A stretch of DNA of 64,000 nucleotides from positions 310,001-374,000 of the forward strand of contig NZ_BMTR01000004.1 of the NCBI RefSeq assembly GCF_014649775.1. Direction: 5' to 3'. This DNA comes from Streptomyces longisporoflavus (GTDB lineage Bacteria; Actinomycetota; Actinomycetes; Streptomycetales; Streptomycetaceae). The notes under the pieces are model-generated. The model was not told the DNA's origin and did no database searches. It saw only the letters and a program-made list of their open reading frames with translations. A program made the translations under genes and the position numbers. Positions 53,779 to 63,073 of the stretch are shown piece by piece; positions within the stretch are counted from its first letter, which is position 1; each line of letters opens with the position of its first letter.

Positions 53779-55590
53779 TCAGCGCACGCGGAAGACCGGC
53801 CCACGGGCGGTGAACGGGAGGCGTCCGTCGGACGGGAGCAGGTACGCGTGCTCCCTGCGCACCCGCAGCACGTCGCACTCCCCGTCGGTGATCACCAGTA
53901 CCGGTGCCGCCGCGGGAAAGTCGTCCGCGCGCTGGAGCAGATCGATGCCGGGCTGCAGCACGGTGCCGCCCCGCCCCCGCACCCGGACCCGTCCCGCGAT
54001 CTCCGTGACCGGCAGATAGCCCGCGTCGTGCGGGGCCGCGTCGCAGAAGACGACGCGGGCGGCCGGTACGTCGCGTGCGGCGGCGTACGAGGCGATGGCG
54101 CCAAGCGCCTTGCCGAGCAGACGGCGGTCCATGGAGCCGGAGGTGTCGAGTACGACACCGAAGGTGCAGCGGGCGATCTCCTCGGGCGGGTGGTAGCGGC
54201 CCGCGCGCGGGATGCCGGGGGTCGATGCCTGGCGGCGCGAGGGGCGGGCGTAGCTGCGCAGGGGTTCGGGGCGCGGCACGAACTCGTCGAACCAGCGGGC
54301 CAGTCGGGCGTCCCACGGCACGGGCGGATGCGCGAGCGCGCGGATCTCCTCGACGAGGCCGCCCGGCAGCAGTCCGCGGTTCTGCTGACGGTGCAGATCG
54401 AAGCCCTGGACGAGGCCGCGCCGGTAGAACTCGTCGAGGTCGACGTAGTCGCCGACGGGTGCGCCGAGCGGCTCGCCCAGGATGTCGCCGCGTCCCTTGC
54501 CCCGCAGGGTCGTCGCGAGACGTCGCATGCGCCGCTGGTCCGTGACGATCCTGTCGTAGACCTCCTCCGCGGACAGACCCGCCAACTCCGGGTCGTACAG
54601 CAGCCCCTCGGGCATCTCGCCGACGCCCATCTCGCGCAGCCAGCCGTTGATGACGTAGTCGGCGGCCACGTTGAAGAGGTACGGGTCGCGGGCGCCGCGG
54701 CGGTCGCCGTGCTTGAGCGCGGCGTGCAGCATCTCGTGGGCCAGGATGAACCTCCACTCCTCGTCCTCGTACCGCTTCAGCGGGTTGATGTAGATCTCCC
54801 CCGCCTCGGCGTGCACGGCGGCCACGGAGATCTGGTGGGCGCGGGCGAGTTCGGCGTCGGCGACGATCGTCATGCCTGCCGCGATGCCGCCGAGGAGGGG
54901 GTAGGAGGAGACGAACCAGCTGAGCGCGCGTTCCCAGGGGCGGGTGGGGACGCGCTCGCCCTTGAGCTCGTCGCGCCGGCCGCCCGCCACGTCCATGGCG
55001 GCGGAGACGGTACGGGTGAGGGCGCGGGCGAAGTCGGTCTGCCAGTCCTTGGCGGGGCCGTACCAGCTGGACCAGGGTACGAGCATCTGGTCGGGTGCGG
55101 TGCCGCCGGCGCCGCAGTGCTCGTACCCGGCGGGGATGCCGTCGCGGCGCCAGCGGGCGGCGAGTTGCTCCTCGTCGCCGCCGGGGAATTCGGCGGGGAT
55201 CGTGTCGGGCGGGCGGCCCACGGGGAAGGTCTGCTGGAAGCGGTTCACGACGACGCAGCGGGCGGCGAGGTCGTACCGGTCGGGCTGGGTCCTCCGCTTC
55301 TCCGTGGCCGCGGGGACGTGGCCGAAGCCGAGGTGGAGGAGGCAGTGGGCCAAGGCCCATGCCCATGCGGCGGGCTCGGCGTGGCGGGTGGGGTGGGCGT
55401 GGACGCAGCCGTCGGAGTCGACCATCGCATAGCCGTGCGGGGGTACGGATTTGCATGCGGTGCGGCAGAAGGTCGCGTCGAGGGAGTCGAGGGCTGGGTT
55501 GCGCCGGACCATCTCAAGTCCCTTGAGGTAGGCCTCTGTTGCGGGGTCGGGGCGTGTTTCGGTGTTCTTGGCTTTGGCTCGGCGGGTCAT
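53779..55590 (-). CDS. vWA-like domain/DUF2201 putative metallopeptidase
   Basis: 603 residues from the ATG at 55590; the frame is open further upstream through repeat copy D but that part is not conserved. The N-terminal half holds a zinc-peptidase-like HEMLHAALKHGDR motif (about residues 285-297) in a DUF2201-type domain. The C-terminal third is a vWA-like domain with the metal-ion site DTSGSMDRR (about 480) and GGTVLQPGIDLL. Members are always paired with a MoxR ATPase, as here. The pair probably remodels or matures another protein; the target is unknown, and the divergent caspase-like gene is a candidate. Confidence 0.85.
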   Translation of the reverse strand: MTRRAKAKNTETRPDPATEAYLKGLEMVRRNPALDSLDATFCRTACKSVPPHGYAMVDSDGCVHAHPTRHAEPAAWAWALAHCLLHLGFGHVPAATEKRRTQPDRYDLAARCVVVNRFQQTFPVGRPPDTIPAEFPGGDEEQLAARWRRDGIPAGYEHCGAGGTAPDQMLVPWSSWYGPAKDWQTDFARALTRTVSAAMDVAGGRRDELKGERVPTRPWERALSWFVSSYPLLGGIAAGMTIVADAELARAHQISVAAVHAEAGEIYINPLKRYEDEEWRFILAHEMLHAALKHGDRRGARDPYLFNVAADYVINGWLREMGVGEMPEGLLYDPELAGLSAEEVYDRIVTDQRRMRRLATTLRGKGRGDILGEPLGAPVGDYVDLDEFYRRGLVQGFDLHRQQNRGLLPGGLVEEIRALAHPPVPWDARLARWFDEFVPRPEPLRSYARPSRRQASTPGIPRAGRYHPPEEIARCTFGVVLDTSGSMDRRLLGKALGAIASYAAARDVPAARVVFCDAAPHDAGYLPVTEIAGRVRVRGRGGTVLQPGIDLLQRADDFPAAAPVLVITDGECDVLRVRREHAYLLPSDGRLPFTARGPVFRVR

Positions 55591-55633
55591 GCGGGTGACT
55601 CCTGGTGTTCGTGAACGGCCTTTCCTGTCCCCA

Positions 55634-55803
55634 ACCCCGCCCCTTCCCGAAAACCCGCTCGGCGCGGGGGCCTCCCCGGGGCTCCGCCCGGACGTGCTGG
55701 AAGTTCCAGCCCGTCCGGCGTTTGAGGACGAACTCGGCGAAGCCGGTGATTGCGGTACGTACAAGGCCCCTGCGCCGAGCGGGTTTTCGGGAAGGGGCGG
55801 GGT
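55634..55803. repeat. Dispersed repeat copy D: 170-bp MITE-like palindrome with 32-bp inverted ends
   Basis: Bases 55634-55665 and 55772-55803 are perfect inverted repeats of 32 bp. Between them lies the 43-bp core (55707-55749) identical to copy C. It is inserted between the moxR and vWA genes of one operon. There is no transposase. The transcript could fold into a long hairpin, perhaps setting the ratio of the two gene products. Confidence 0.88.
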
Positions 55804-55812
55804 GGGGGAAAC

Positions 55813-56874
55813 TCACCGTCTGGCCTCCACCAGCCTGGGCATGTCCCTCGCCGCCTCCACCAAGAACCAAGCCGGCAGCAGCGGATTGCCGTCCACGTCG
55901 TCCGCGATGACGATCTGGGCGACCTCCACCGAGATCTCCGCCAGCTGCACCAGCAGGGACTTGGCCCGGTATGCCGTCTGCCGGACCGCCGGGGACGCGT
56001 GTTCCTTCGACGCCGGAAGGTCCTTCGCCAGCCGTCCCCGGAAAGATTCCGCGAGGTAGTACAGGAGATCCCGCTCCTCCGGCCGGTGCGGCCACCGCGC
56101 GTCGCCCTTGAGGATCGCGTCGAGCCCGAAACGGCTCCGCACGACCTTCACGTAACCGCAGAACGCCACCGCGTGGGCCGGCGTCAGCGTCCCGTGGGCG
56201 ATGACTTTCAGGGTCTCCTCGTCCAGCGTCGGCCCGAAGGAATGCAGCGCGTCCGACAGCATGTGCCAGGACCGGGGCGTCGAGAAGGGCTCCTCCGTCT
56301 TCGGCGGCTTCGACCACAGGTGGTCGGGGCGGTCGGTCAGGTAGTCCGTGATCCACGCGTGGATTCCGTGCGGCACCGCCCACCCGAGCCAGTCCGTCGC
56401 CGAGGCCGAAAGGTGCACATGGGTGAGGCGGTTGACCAGGGCCGAGGAGATCGGCCGGGCCAGGGCGTTGTCCGTGGCACGGTTGCCCGCGCCGATCACG
56501 ATCGAGCCCTCGGGCAGTTCGTAATCGCCGATGCGCCGGTCCAGGATCAGGGAGTAGAACGCCTTCTGCACGTCGGGGGTCGCCGCGTTCAGCTCGTCGA
56601 GGAACAGGCAGTACGGCTCGTCCCGCGCGATCGACTCCGGCGGGCAGAAGACGGACCGTCCGTCACGGATCTGCGGTACGCCGATGAGGTCCTCGGGAGC
56701 GAGCTGGGTGCCCAGCAGGCTCACGCACTCCAGGCCGAGCGAGTCGGCGAACGTACGCACCAGGGACGACTTCCCGATGCCGGGCGCCCCCCAGATGAAA
56801 ACGGGCCGCACCGTCGCGAGGCCGAGCAGCAGCTCGGGGATCCTGGCGGGGGTGACACTGACGGCTGCCTGCAC
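55813..56874 (-). CDS. MoxR-type AAA+ ATPase
   Basis: 353 residues from a GTG at 56874 that has AAGGAG eight bases upstream; a longer frame to 56991 is less likely. Walker A GAPGIGKSSL (about residue 29), Walker B YCLFLDELNAATPDVQKAF, and the sensor region SIVIGAGNRATDNALARPIS. MoxR ATPases act as chaperones for vWA-domain partners, encoded here by the next gene in the operon, separated only by repeat copy D. Confidence 0.92.
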   Translation of the reverse strand: MQAAVSVTPARIPELLLGLATVRPVFIWGAPGIGKSSLVRTFADSLGLECVSLLGTQLAPEDLIGVPQIRDGRSVFCPPESIARDEPYCLFLDELNAATPDVQKAFYSLILDRRIGDYELPEGSIVIGAGNRATDNALARPISSALVNRLTHVHLSASATDWLGWAVPHGIHAWITDYLTDRPDHLWSKPPKTEEPFSTPRSWHMLSDALHSFGPTLDEETLKVIAHGTLTPAHAVAFCGYVKVVRSRFGLDAILKGDARWPHRPEERDLLYYLAESFRGRLAKDLPASKEHASPAVRQTAYRAKSLLVQLAEISVEVAQIVIADDVDGNPLLPAWFLVEAARDMPRLVEARR

Positions 56875-57160
56875 GCGCGGGCTCCTTGGAGATGTTCGAG
56901 GGGGGCGCGCAGGTGCGCGAGGTCCGGTGCGAACAGTGTGTGCGCTGCCGGAGCCGGGGCGCACACCATTTTCCGCAGCGGCGAGCGGCACTGGAGCCCG
57001 CCGCGTATCGCTCCGCGCGCCCCTCGGCGGGGCGTCTGAGATGGGGTAGAAGTCCCGGTGCGCGGTCGCTATGGCCTGAATGGCAACTGGGCAAGGCAGG
57101 CGGGCGGTGACACTTTGAGGCCCCTCGCACGGACGAGGAGATCACTCAGGGGGTTTGGCC
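56875..57160. other. Divergent promoter region between moxR and the caspase-like gene
   Basis: 286 bases that must hold both promoters. I see ribosome sites next to each start but no convincing -10/-35 or strong dyad operator. Confidence 0.4.
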
Positions 57161-58822
57161 ATGCGCATGAATTACTCGGACCGCGGTCCGTCCCCGCTGG
57201 AAGGGGCGAAGTCAGAGGCCGCAGGCACCCGCGACTCGACGTTCGGCTGGTGGGGTGCCTTCAGCATCCAGAAGTTCGTCAACCAGAACACTCTCTTCCA
57301 CACGCACGCCGACGCCGGCGGATGGCTGGCGTATCTCCAGCAGTTCTACGACCGCAACTTCTGGTTCGCGGACGGCGGGGCGCAGGTCTGGGCGTACGAG
57401 GAGACGTACGACAACTGGCAGGACCGGTACGGCATGGACGCGGTGGTGGCCGTCTACCACTCGGGCCACGGCGGCATGGACAACAACGGCGTCTTCTTCG
57501 CGCCGCTCGGCGCGGTCTGGGACGGCCGCAGTGACGCGGTCTCCAACCGGATGGCGCTCGGCAACGAGAAGGCGAACTACGTCTTCTGGTCCACCTGCAC
57601 CTCGCTGCGGGTCCTCGGCGGGCACTCCCCGATCCGCACCTGGGCGGGCCCCAACATCGGCTTCCGCATGATCTTCGGGTTCGAGACCGTCAGCATCGAC
57701 AGTCCGGACTACGGCAAGAAGTTCTGGGAGAAGTGGCGGGCCGGGCAGACGTTCGCCGACGCCTGGCTGAACGCGAGCTGGGACATCTACAAGGGCCAGG
57801 CACCCTCGGTCTGCGCGGTCGGCGCCAACCAGGCGGAGGCCACCGCCCGCCTCAACGGTGAGCGCACCCTCTACCGCGAGCACGTGCCGGACAACTGGTA
57901 CGCGTGGCGCTGGTACAACGCGCGCGACAGCCTCAGGGAGCCGCTGACGCAGCCGCCGGGCAGCCCGCAGATCGTGCAGCTCGCGCCGCGCGACCCGGGC
58001 GCCGAACTCACCAAGATGGGCCGTATCGCCGACTTCCCGTCGGCGGCGCTGCAAGAGGTGCAGGTCGAGCGGCAGGGCGTGCTCAGTGCCGCCTCCGGCG
58101 ACCGGACCGTCTCCACGGCTCCGCACGCGATCCGGTGGGTCAAGCTCGCCGAGGCCAACCACCGCAACCTGCGGCAGCTGCCCACGGAGCGGGCGATCGA
58201 GGCGGCGCGGGAGTTCGCCGAGCGGCACGCGGACGGCGCCGAGCTCGTCGTGGACAGCGTGCACGACCTGATGCAGAACTCCGGGGCGAAGGACGGCTCC
58301 GAGCTCGGGCAGCCGGTGTCCCTCGAAACCCATGTGACGTTCCGGCAGGTCTTCGACGGCGTGCCGGTGATCACGCCGGACCGCGGTCTCATCCGGGTCG
58401 TCCTGGACAATGACGCGACCGTCGTCCAGGCGCAGATCTCCACCCGCGAGGCCACCGGCACGACGCGCGAGCCGAGCACCGACGTCGCACCGCCTCCCGA
58501 GGGCGGCAAGTCCGCGTCGGCAGCACCCACGGCACCGAGGGCCCGCGACCCGCGTGAGCTGCTCGCGGCGGCCCAGCGGCAGCTGCTCGCCGAGCTCGCC
58601 GCGGTGACGGCCGGTGAGCCGGGCGGCCGGGGCGAGAAGGGCGCGAAGGGGGCGAAGGCGCCGCAGGAGCCCGAAGTCAGGGACGTGCCGGGCACCTTCG
58701 AGGTCGGCTATGAGATCGAGGGCAACGAGGCCTACCCGGCCGCCCGCAAGCTGATCGAGATCGGCCCGTCCGACGGCATGTTCACCACGCGCCGCTGGGT
58801 GGTCGCACCGCTCGCCAGGTAG
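57161..58822 (+). CDS. Caspase-like (clan CD, DUF6345-type) protein with PepSY/FTP-like middle region
   Basis: 553 residues from the ATG at 57161, preceded by CAGGGGG; a TTG two codons earlier is possible. Residues about 28-260 show a caspase/gingipain-like hemoglobinase pattern: strand plus VVAVYHSGHGG with His103, then YVFWSTCTSLR with Cys146, 43 residues later, close to the His-Cys spacing in caspases. A region at about 330-430 (THVTFRQVFDGVPVITPDRG) resembles PepSY/FTP propeptide domains. A Gly/Lys/Pro-rich linker and a short beta domain end the chain. No signal peptide. The placement opposite MoxR-vWA suggests a regulated protease; activity is unproven. Confidence 0.7.
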   Translation: MRMNYSDRGPSPLEGAKSEAAGTRDSTFGWWGAFSIQKFVNQNTLFHTHADAGGWLAYLQQFYDRNFWFADGGAQVWAYEETYDNWQDRYGMDAVVAVYHSGHGGMDNNGVFFAPLGAVWDGRSDAVSNRMALGNEKANYVFWSTCTSLRVLGGHSPIRTWAGPNIGFRMIFGFETVSIDSPDYGKKFWEKWRAGQTFADAWLNASWDIYKGQAPSVCAVGANQAEATARLNGERTLYREHVPDNWYAWRWYNARDSLREPLTQPPGSPQIVQLAPRDPGAELTKMGRIADFPSAALQEVQVERQGVLSAASGDRTVSTAPHAIRWVKLAEANHRNLRQLPTERAIEAAREFAERHADGAELVVDSVHDLMQNSGAKDGSELGQPVSLETHVTFRQVFDGVPVITPDRGLIRVVLDNDATVVQAQISTREATGTTREPSTDVAPPPEGGKSASAAPTAPRARDPRELLAAAQRQLLAELAAVTAGEPGGRGEKGAKGAKAPQEPEVRDVPGTFEVGYEIEGNEAYPAARKLIEIGPSDGMFTTRRWVVAPLAR

Positions 58823-58832
58823 TACGGAAACA

Positions 58833-60245
58833 TCAGTGGGTGGCGGTCCGCTCCTTGCGGGCCGCCATCCACGCGTACACGAGCACGCCCGCGAAGAGGA
58901 ACAGGATGCCCTGGTAGACGGCCGCGTATCCGGACCCGGCGACGAGCCACATGGAGAACCCGAACGCGACGCCCGCGAGGATGCCGTCCCGCACCAGGCG
59001 CGCGCGGTTGACGCGTTCGCCCTGCCCCGAGACGAGGAAGTAGATCTGCGCGGCGGTGGCCAGGAGGTAGGGCACGGTCGCGGTGAACGTGGTGATCAGG
59101 ACGAGGGACTCGAAGACGCCGCTCGATCCGGCCGTGTAGTTGTAGACGGTGAGCAGCGAGGCGAGGACGACGGTGACCAGGACGCCAACGGTCGGCACAC
59201 CGCGCTTCTTCTTGCCGAAGGCGGCGGGGAAGAGCCCGTCCCTGGCGGCGGCGTACGGCGTCTGGGCGCTCAGGAGGGTCCAGCCGTTGAGGGCGCCGAG
59301 GATCGAGACGACCGCCGCGAGCGCCACCGCCGTACCGCCCCAGGAGCCGCCGAACATGACGTTGACGGCGTCCGAGAACGGCGCGGTGGAGCCCACGAGC
59401 TTGTCGTGGGCGACGGTGCCGAACACGGCGACGGTGCCGAGCAGATAGACGAGGGCGGCGCCGAGGGTGCCCAGGATGGTGGCGCGCCCGACGTTGCGCC
59501 GCGGGTCGCGCACCTCACCGGCGCTGACCGCGGCCGATTCCACGCCCAGGTAGGAGAAGAGCAGGATCGCGGCGGAGGCGGAGATCGCACCGGCCGGGCT
59601 GTCGCCGCTCGCTTGGAAGGGGCCGAGATTGGCGCTGTCGAAGAAGAACAGACCGCCGACGGCGACCAGGATCAGCGGCAGGAACTTCAGGACGGTGGCG
59701 ACGACCTGGACGGCGCCGACGTACCGGGTGCCCGCGAAGTTCGCGAGCGCGGGCAGGAGTTGCAGGACCAAGGCGGCCAGGCAGGCGGTCCACTTGTGGT
59801 CACCCACCGGTATCAGGACGTCCAGGTAGCCGACGGCGGCGACGGCGAGCGCGGCGTTCGAGACCCAGGCCGTGGCCCAGTAGGACCAGGCGGCGAGGAA
59901 GCCTGCGAAGTCGCCGAACGCGGCGCGGGCGTAGACGTACGGGCCGCCGGTGCGCGGATCGCGCTGCGCGAGCCGTCCGAAGACCAGGGCGAGGGCGATG
60001 GCGCCCGCGGTCAGGACCCCGAACGCGACGAGGCTGATGGTCCCGAAGGGAGCGACGGAGGCCGGGAGCAGGAAGATGCCGCCGCCGATGATGTTGCCCA
60101 TGACGAGGCAGGTGGCGATGGGGAGGCCGAAGCGGCGTGCGTGCCTGCTGCCGGGCTCCGCGTGCTGCTCCGTGGGCTGCTCGCTCCGCTGTTCCGCCTG
60201 GTCGGGGGCCGGAGCCGGCTGGGTCACGGTTCCGGTGTCGTGCAT
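58833..60245 (-). CDS. APC family amino acid permease
   Basis: 470 residues from the ATG at 60245 (alternatives at 60263 and 60308 are in frame). A hydrophilic N-terminus of about 35 residues precedes twelve membrane segments. Helix 1 carries the substrate motif GNIIGGGIFLLPAS typical of AdiC/PotE-like exchangers, and YVYARAAFGDFAGFLAAWSY follows. It moves amino acids or amines across the membrane. It is convergent, 10 bases apart, with the caspase-like gene. Confidence 0.9.
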   Translation of the reverse strand: MHDTGTVTQPAPAPDQAEQRSEQPTEQHAEPGSRHARRFGLPIATCLVMGNIIGGGIFLLPASVAPFGTISLVAFGVLTAGAIALALVFGRLAQRDPRTGGPYVYARAAFGDFAGFLAAWSYWATAWVSNAALAVAAVGYLDVLIPVGDHKWTACLAALVLQLLPALANFAGTRYVGAVQVVATVLKFLPLILVAVGGLFFFDSANLGPFQASGDSPAGAISASAAILLFSYLGVESAAVSAGEVRDPRRNVGRATILGTLGAALVYLLGTVAVFGTVAHDKLVGSTAPFSDAVNVMFGGSWGGTAVALAAVVSILGALNGWTLLSAQTPYAAARDGLFPAAFGKKKRGVPTVGVLVTVVLASLLTVYNYTAGSSGVFESLVLITTFTATVPYLLATAAQIYFLVSGQGERVNRARLVRDGILAGVAFGFSMWLVAGSGYAAVYQGILFLFAGVLVYAWMAARKERTATH

Positions 60246-60326
60246 GGGGGTGGTGCCTCTCATCGTGCGGGGCCCGGGATCGCCGGGGCGAGAGACATGG
60301 TCGGGCACGGCGGGAACCGTACAAAA

Positions 60327-62492
60327 TCAGCGTGTTTTGTCCTGCGCGGCAGGGTCGGTGACCGCAAAAGCTGTGTCGCCCCGGCCGCCCTGCCGGTAAT
60401 CGTCCGCGGCCGTGGAAGCCCCTCCCACCAGCGGAACCTCCGGGCCCTGGTACTCGCCGAGCCAGCGCCGCAGTACCTCGTGGACCTTCTCGGCGCCGAC
60501 GAGTTCCCGGCCGTCGTCGACCGGTGCGGAGAGCACGAGGGGCGACAGGAGGAAGGGGCGGGCCTGGGCGCCGCCGAGCCCGCCGTGCGAGCCGATCTGC
60601 TCCTCGAAGGCGAGGACTTCGCCGTCCTCGGGGTCGTACCAGGAGTTGACCATGATGTCGGCGACGTGCGGGAAGCCGTCGGTGCGGCGCACGGCGTCGG
60701 CGGCGCCGGGCCCGAAGTCGGCCAGCGGCCCCGGCTCGCCGGGCTCCTCGTCGAGGTACACCTCGCTGCCGCGCGCCCCGAGGACGACCGGACCACGATC
60801 GTCCTCGCCGCGCACGAGGAGGAACCCGATGCCGGGATGGTTGGCGAGGGTGGGCAGGAGCGCCGGGTGGCGCTGGTCGATCTCCTCGCGGGTCATGCGG
60901 TGCGGGACGTCGGGGAAGGAGACGAGACCGAGGTTGCCGGAGGCGAGCACGACGGGTTCCGCCTCGCCCGCGGGCCGGTCCTTGCCGGCGCCTTCCTCGA
61001 CGGGGCGGCGCAGCGCTGCACGTACCGCCGAGCGGGCCTCGGCGCCGCTGTGGGTGCGCCGAGCCTTGCGTGGCACGGGCAGGCCGCAGCCCGCCCTGAC
61101 GAGGTCGCCGAGGGTGAGGCCGTAGCGGGCGCGGAAGGTCTCTCCGGGGCTCTGGCCGTGGTCGGAGAGGACCACGATGCGGTAGGCGCGGGGGGCGTGT
61201 TCGGCGACCTTCGCGAGCAGCGCGAGGGACCGGTCGAGGCGCTGGAGGACCTTGTCGACGTCGCTGCCGCTGGGCCCCGAGTGGTGGGCCACCTCGTCGT
61301 ACGCCACGAGGTCGGCGTAGACCGCGCTGCGCCCGGCGAGCATGTCGCCGATGACCGCGGCGACGACGACGTCACGCTCGACGACGGTCGCGAAGGCGCG
61401 GATGAAGGGGTAGAGCCCGCCGCGGCCGATGCGCGGGCGCTGCTTCCTGATCCGGGCGCGGGTGGACTCGCCGATCTCGCGGCCGACCTCGGCGACGAAG
61501 GACAGGGCGGTGCGGACGGCGTTGGCGGGATCGGAGAAGTAGGCGAAGTACCCGGCGCGCGAACGGTTCTCCTTGCCTCGCCGCGCGGCCATGGAGAGCA
61601 CGAGGGCGAGCTGTTCGGCGCCGCCGCTGAAGAGGTTGCCGCGGCTGGCTCCGTCGAGGGTGAGGAGGCCGCTGTCGCCGGTGCGCTCGATGGCCCGGCG
61701 CTGGAGTTCCGCGGCGGAGGCGGGCCGGTTGGAGACCATGACCTCGCCGGTGTCCTTCTCGTACCAGCGGAAGGCGGGGACGTCGTGGTTGGAGCCGTGC
61801 AGGATGCCGAGCTGGCTCGCCCCGGTCTGGCTCGACCAGTCGGTGCGCCAGGGGGTGAGGCGGTGGCTGGGCGCGCCGCCGTGGCCGAGCCAGCCCGCGA
61901 CGGTCGGCATCAGGCCGTTGTCCGCGGCGGTGCGCAGGACGTCGTGGCCGACGCCGTCGAGCTGGACGAAGACGGTGCCGGGCGGGACGGGGCCGGTCTG
62001 GCCCTCGGCACGGCGCCTGCGTCTGCGGTCGGCCAGGCGGTAGAGACGGCGGCGGTAGGCGTCGTCGTCGCGGACGGCGAGGGCACCTCCGGTGGCGGAG
62101 GCGACGGCGGACATGACGGCGGCGACGACCACGGCCGTCTCGGGGTTGGCCTCGCCGCGGCCGTCGGGGATGAGCCTGAGGGCGAGCAGCAGCAGCGAGC
62201 CGTTGAGGGCGAAGGCGAGCAGCCCGAGGACGAGCGCGGGCACGAGCAGCAGGGCCCGCACGAGCAGGGGCCACACCAGGGAGGAGAGCAGCCCGAAGGC
62301 TCCGGCGCCGAGGGCGGCGGTGCTCGCGATGCGGGTGGCGCTGTCGCCGTTGTCGGACTGCAGCTGGAAGTCGGGCAGGATCCCGGCGAGCGCGAGCATG
62401 GTGAGCGTGCTGACCAGCCATACGGCGACGGAGCGCCACAGCACGCTGCCGACCGCCCGCCATCGCTCTCTTCGCACGCAGCGCCGCCTCAC
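60327..62492 (-). CDS. Phage-holin-like membrane domain fused to alkaline-phosphatase-type hydrolase
   Basis: 721 residues. The N-terminal about 150 residues hold four hydrophobic segments of the DUF/holin-like PF04020 type (LLSSLVWPLLVRALLLVPAL). Residues about 170-700 are a type I phosphodiesterase/nucleotide-pyrophosphatase-like domain. Metal and nucleophile motifs are VFVQLDGVGHDV, QTGASQLGIL (Thr/Ser nucleophile), YDEVAHHSG and VLSDHGQSPG. It is a membrane-bound phosphohydrolase whose substrate may be a lipid-linked or nucleotide phosphate. This fusion is common in Streptomyces. Confidence 0.88.
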   Translation of the reverse strand: MRRRCVRRERWRAVGSVLWRSVAVWLVSTLTMLALAGILPDFQLQSDNGDSATRIASTAALGAGAFGLLSSLVWPLLVRALLLVPALVLGLLAFALNGSLLLLALRLIPDGRGEANPETAVVVAAVMSAVASATGGALAVRDDDAYRRRLYRLADRRRRRRAEGQTGPVPPGTVFVQLDGVGHDVLRTAADNGLMPTVAGWLGHGGAPSHRLTPWRTDWSSQTGASQLGILHGSNHDVPAFRWYEKDTGEVMVSNRPASAAELQRRAIERTGDSGLLTLDGASRGNLFSGGAEQLALVLSMAARRGKENRSRAGYFAYFSDPANAVRTALSFVAEVGREIGESTRARIRKQRPRIGRGGLYPFIRAFATVVERDVVVAAVIGDMLAGRSAVYADLVAYDEVAHHSGPSGSDVDKVLQRLDRSLALLAKVAEHAPRAYRIVVLSDHGQSPGETFRARYGLTLGDLVRAGCGLPVPRKARRTHSGAEARSAVRAALRRPVEEGAGKDRPAGEAEPVVLASGNLGLVSFPDVPHRMTREEIDQRHPALLPTLANHPGIGFLLVRGEDDRGPVVLGARGSEVYLDEEPGEPGPLADFGPGAADAVRRTDGFPHVADIMVNSWYDPEDGEVLAFEEQIGSHGGLGGAQARPFLLSPLVLSAPVDDGRELVGAEKVHEVLRRWLGEYQGPEVPLVGGASTAADDYRQGGRGDTAFAVTDPAAQDKTR

Positions 62493-62551
62493 GTTTCATG
62501 AAAGATCCGGACACCAGCGTGTCACAGGGTGAACGGGCGGGCGGCGACAGG

Positions 62552-62974
62552 TCAGCGACCGTCGTATCCCGCGGTCGGCATGGAGAGACGACGGTGGACA
62601 TGGGCCTTCATGACCGCGTCGTACGACGGTTCCGCGAGGCCCGCCGTCTCGATGCGCACGCCGCGCCGCCCGCACTCCGCGGTGAATTCGTCCGGTGAGC
62701 GCAGCGCGCTGTCCAGGACCCGGCGGCTCGGCACGACGAAGAGGTCCACGAGCCCCTCGTCGACGTCGGCCCAGAGCACGGCGTGGTCGGCGGGAAGACC
62801 GCGTACGACGAGTTCGCGGGTGACCACGTACCCCCTGGCGGCGGCCCATCGCGCGCACATCGCGTGCTGGCTGCGGGAGTCCACCAGGAAGGGGTCGTCG
62901 TCCAGTTCTTCCAGCGGTGTCAGGCTGGCGATCGCCGCGACCCGCACCACGCTCACGCTCGTGGCATCTCTCAT
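62552..62974 (-). CDS. Small protein with degenerate resolvase-like fold
   Basis: 140 residues from the ATG at 62974; the frame is open much further upstream, but only antisense to the next gene. The pattern RVAAIASLTPLEE, SRSQHAMCARWAAARGYVV, DEGLVDLFVVPSRRVLDSAL and CGRRGVRIETAGL follows the secondary structure of serine-recombinase N-terminal domains. The catalytic Ser of the RVS motif is Ala, however, and the DNA-binding part is missing, so it cannot be an active recombinase. The role is unknown. Confidence 0.65.
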   Translation of the reverse strand: MRDATSVSVVRVAAIASLTPLEELDDDPFLVDSRSQHAMCARWAAARGYVVTRELVVRGLPADHAVLWADVDEGLVDLFVVPSRRVLDSALRSPDEFTAECGRRGVRIETAGLAEPSYDAVMKAHVHRRLSMPTAGYDGR

Positions 62975-63073
62975 CGCGTCCCCCTCACCTCTGGCGTCCT
63001 CACCACTGGCGTCAGCCGAAGACCCTACTCCTGGCCGTAGGCTCGTAAACAGTCGCGTGAAGGAGGAACCGGA

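Noticed and set aside
55591..55764. N-terminal extension of the vWA protein through repeat copy D
   Set aside because: The frame is open only because the repeat lacks stops; the conserved protein begins at the ATG at 55590.
60327..62492. Phage holin or prophage remnant
   Set aside because: The holin-like part is only a membrane domain fused to a phosphohydrolase; no phage genes are nearby.
58836..62501. Open frame of about 1,220 codons on the plus strand
   Set aside because: Antisense to the permease and the holin/phosphatase fusion, both clearly recognisable; composition is Gly/Ala/Arg/Glu noise.
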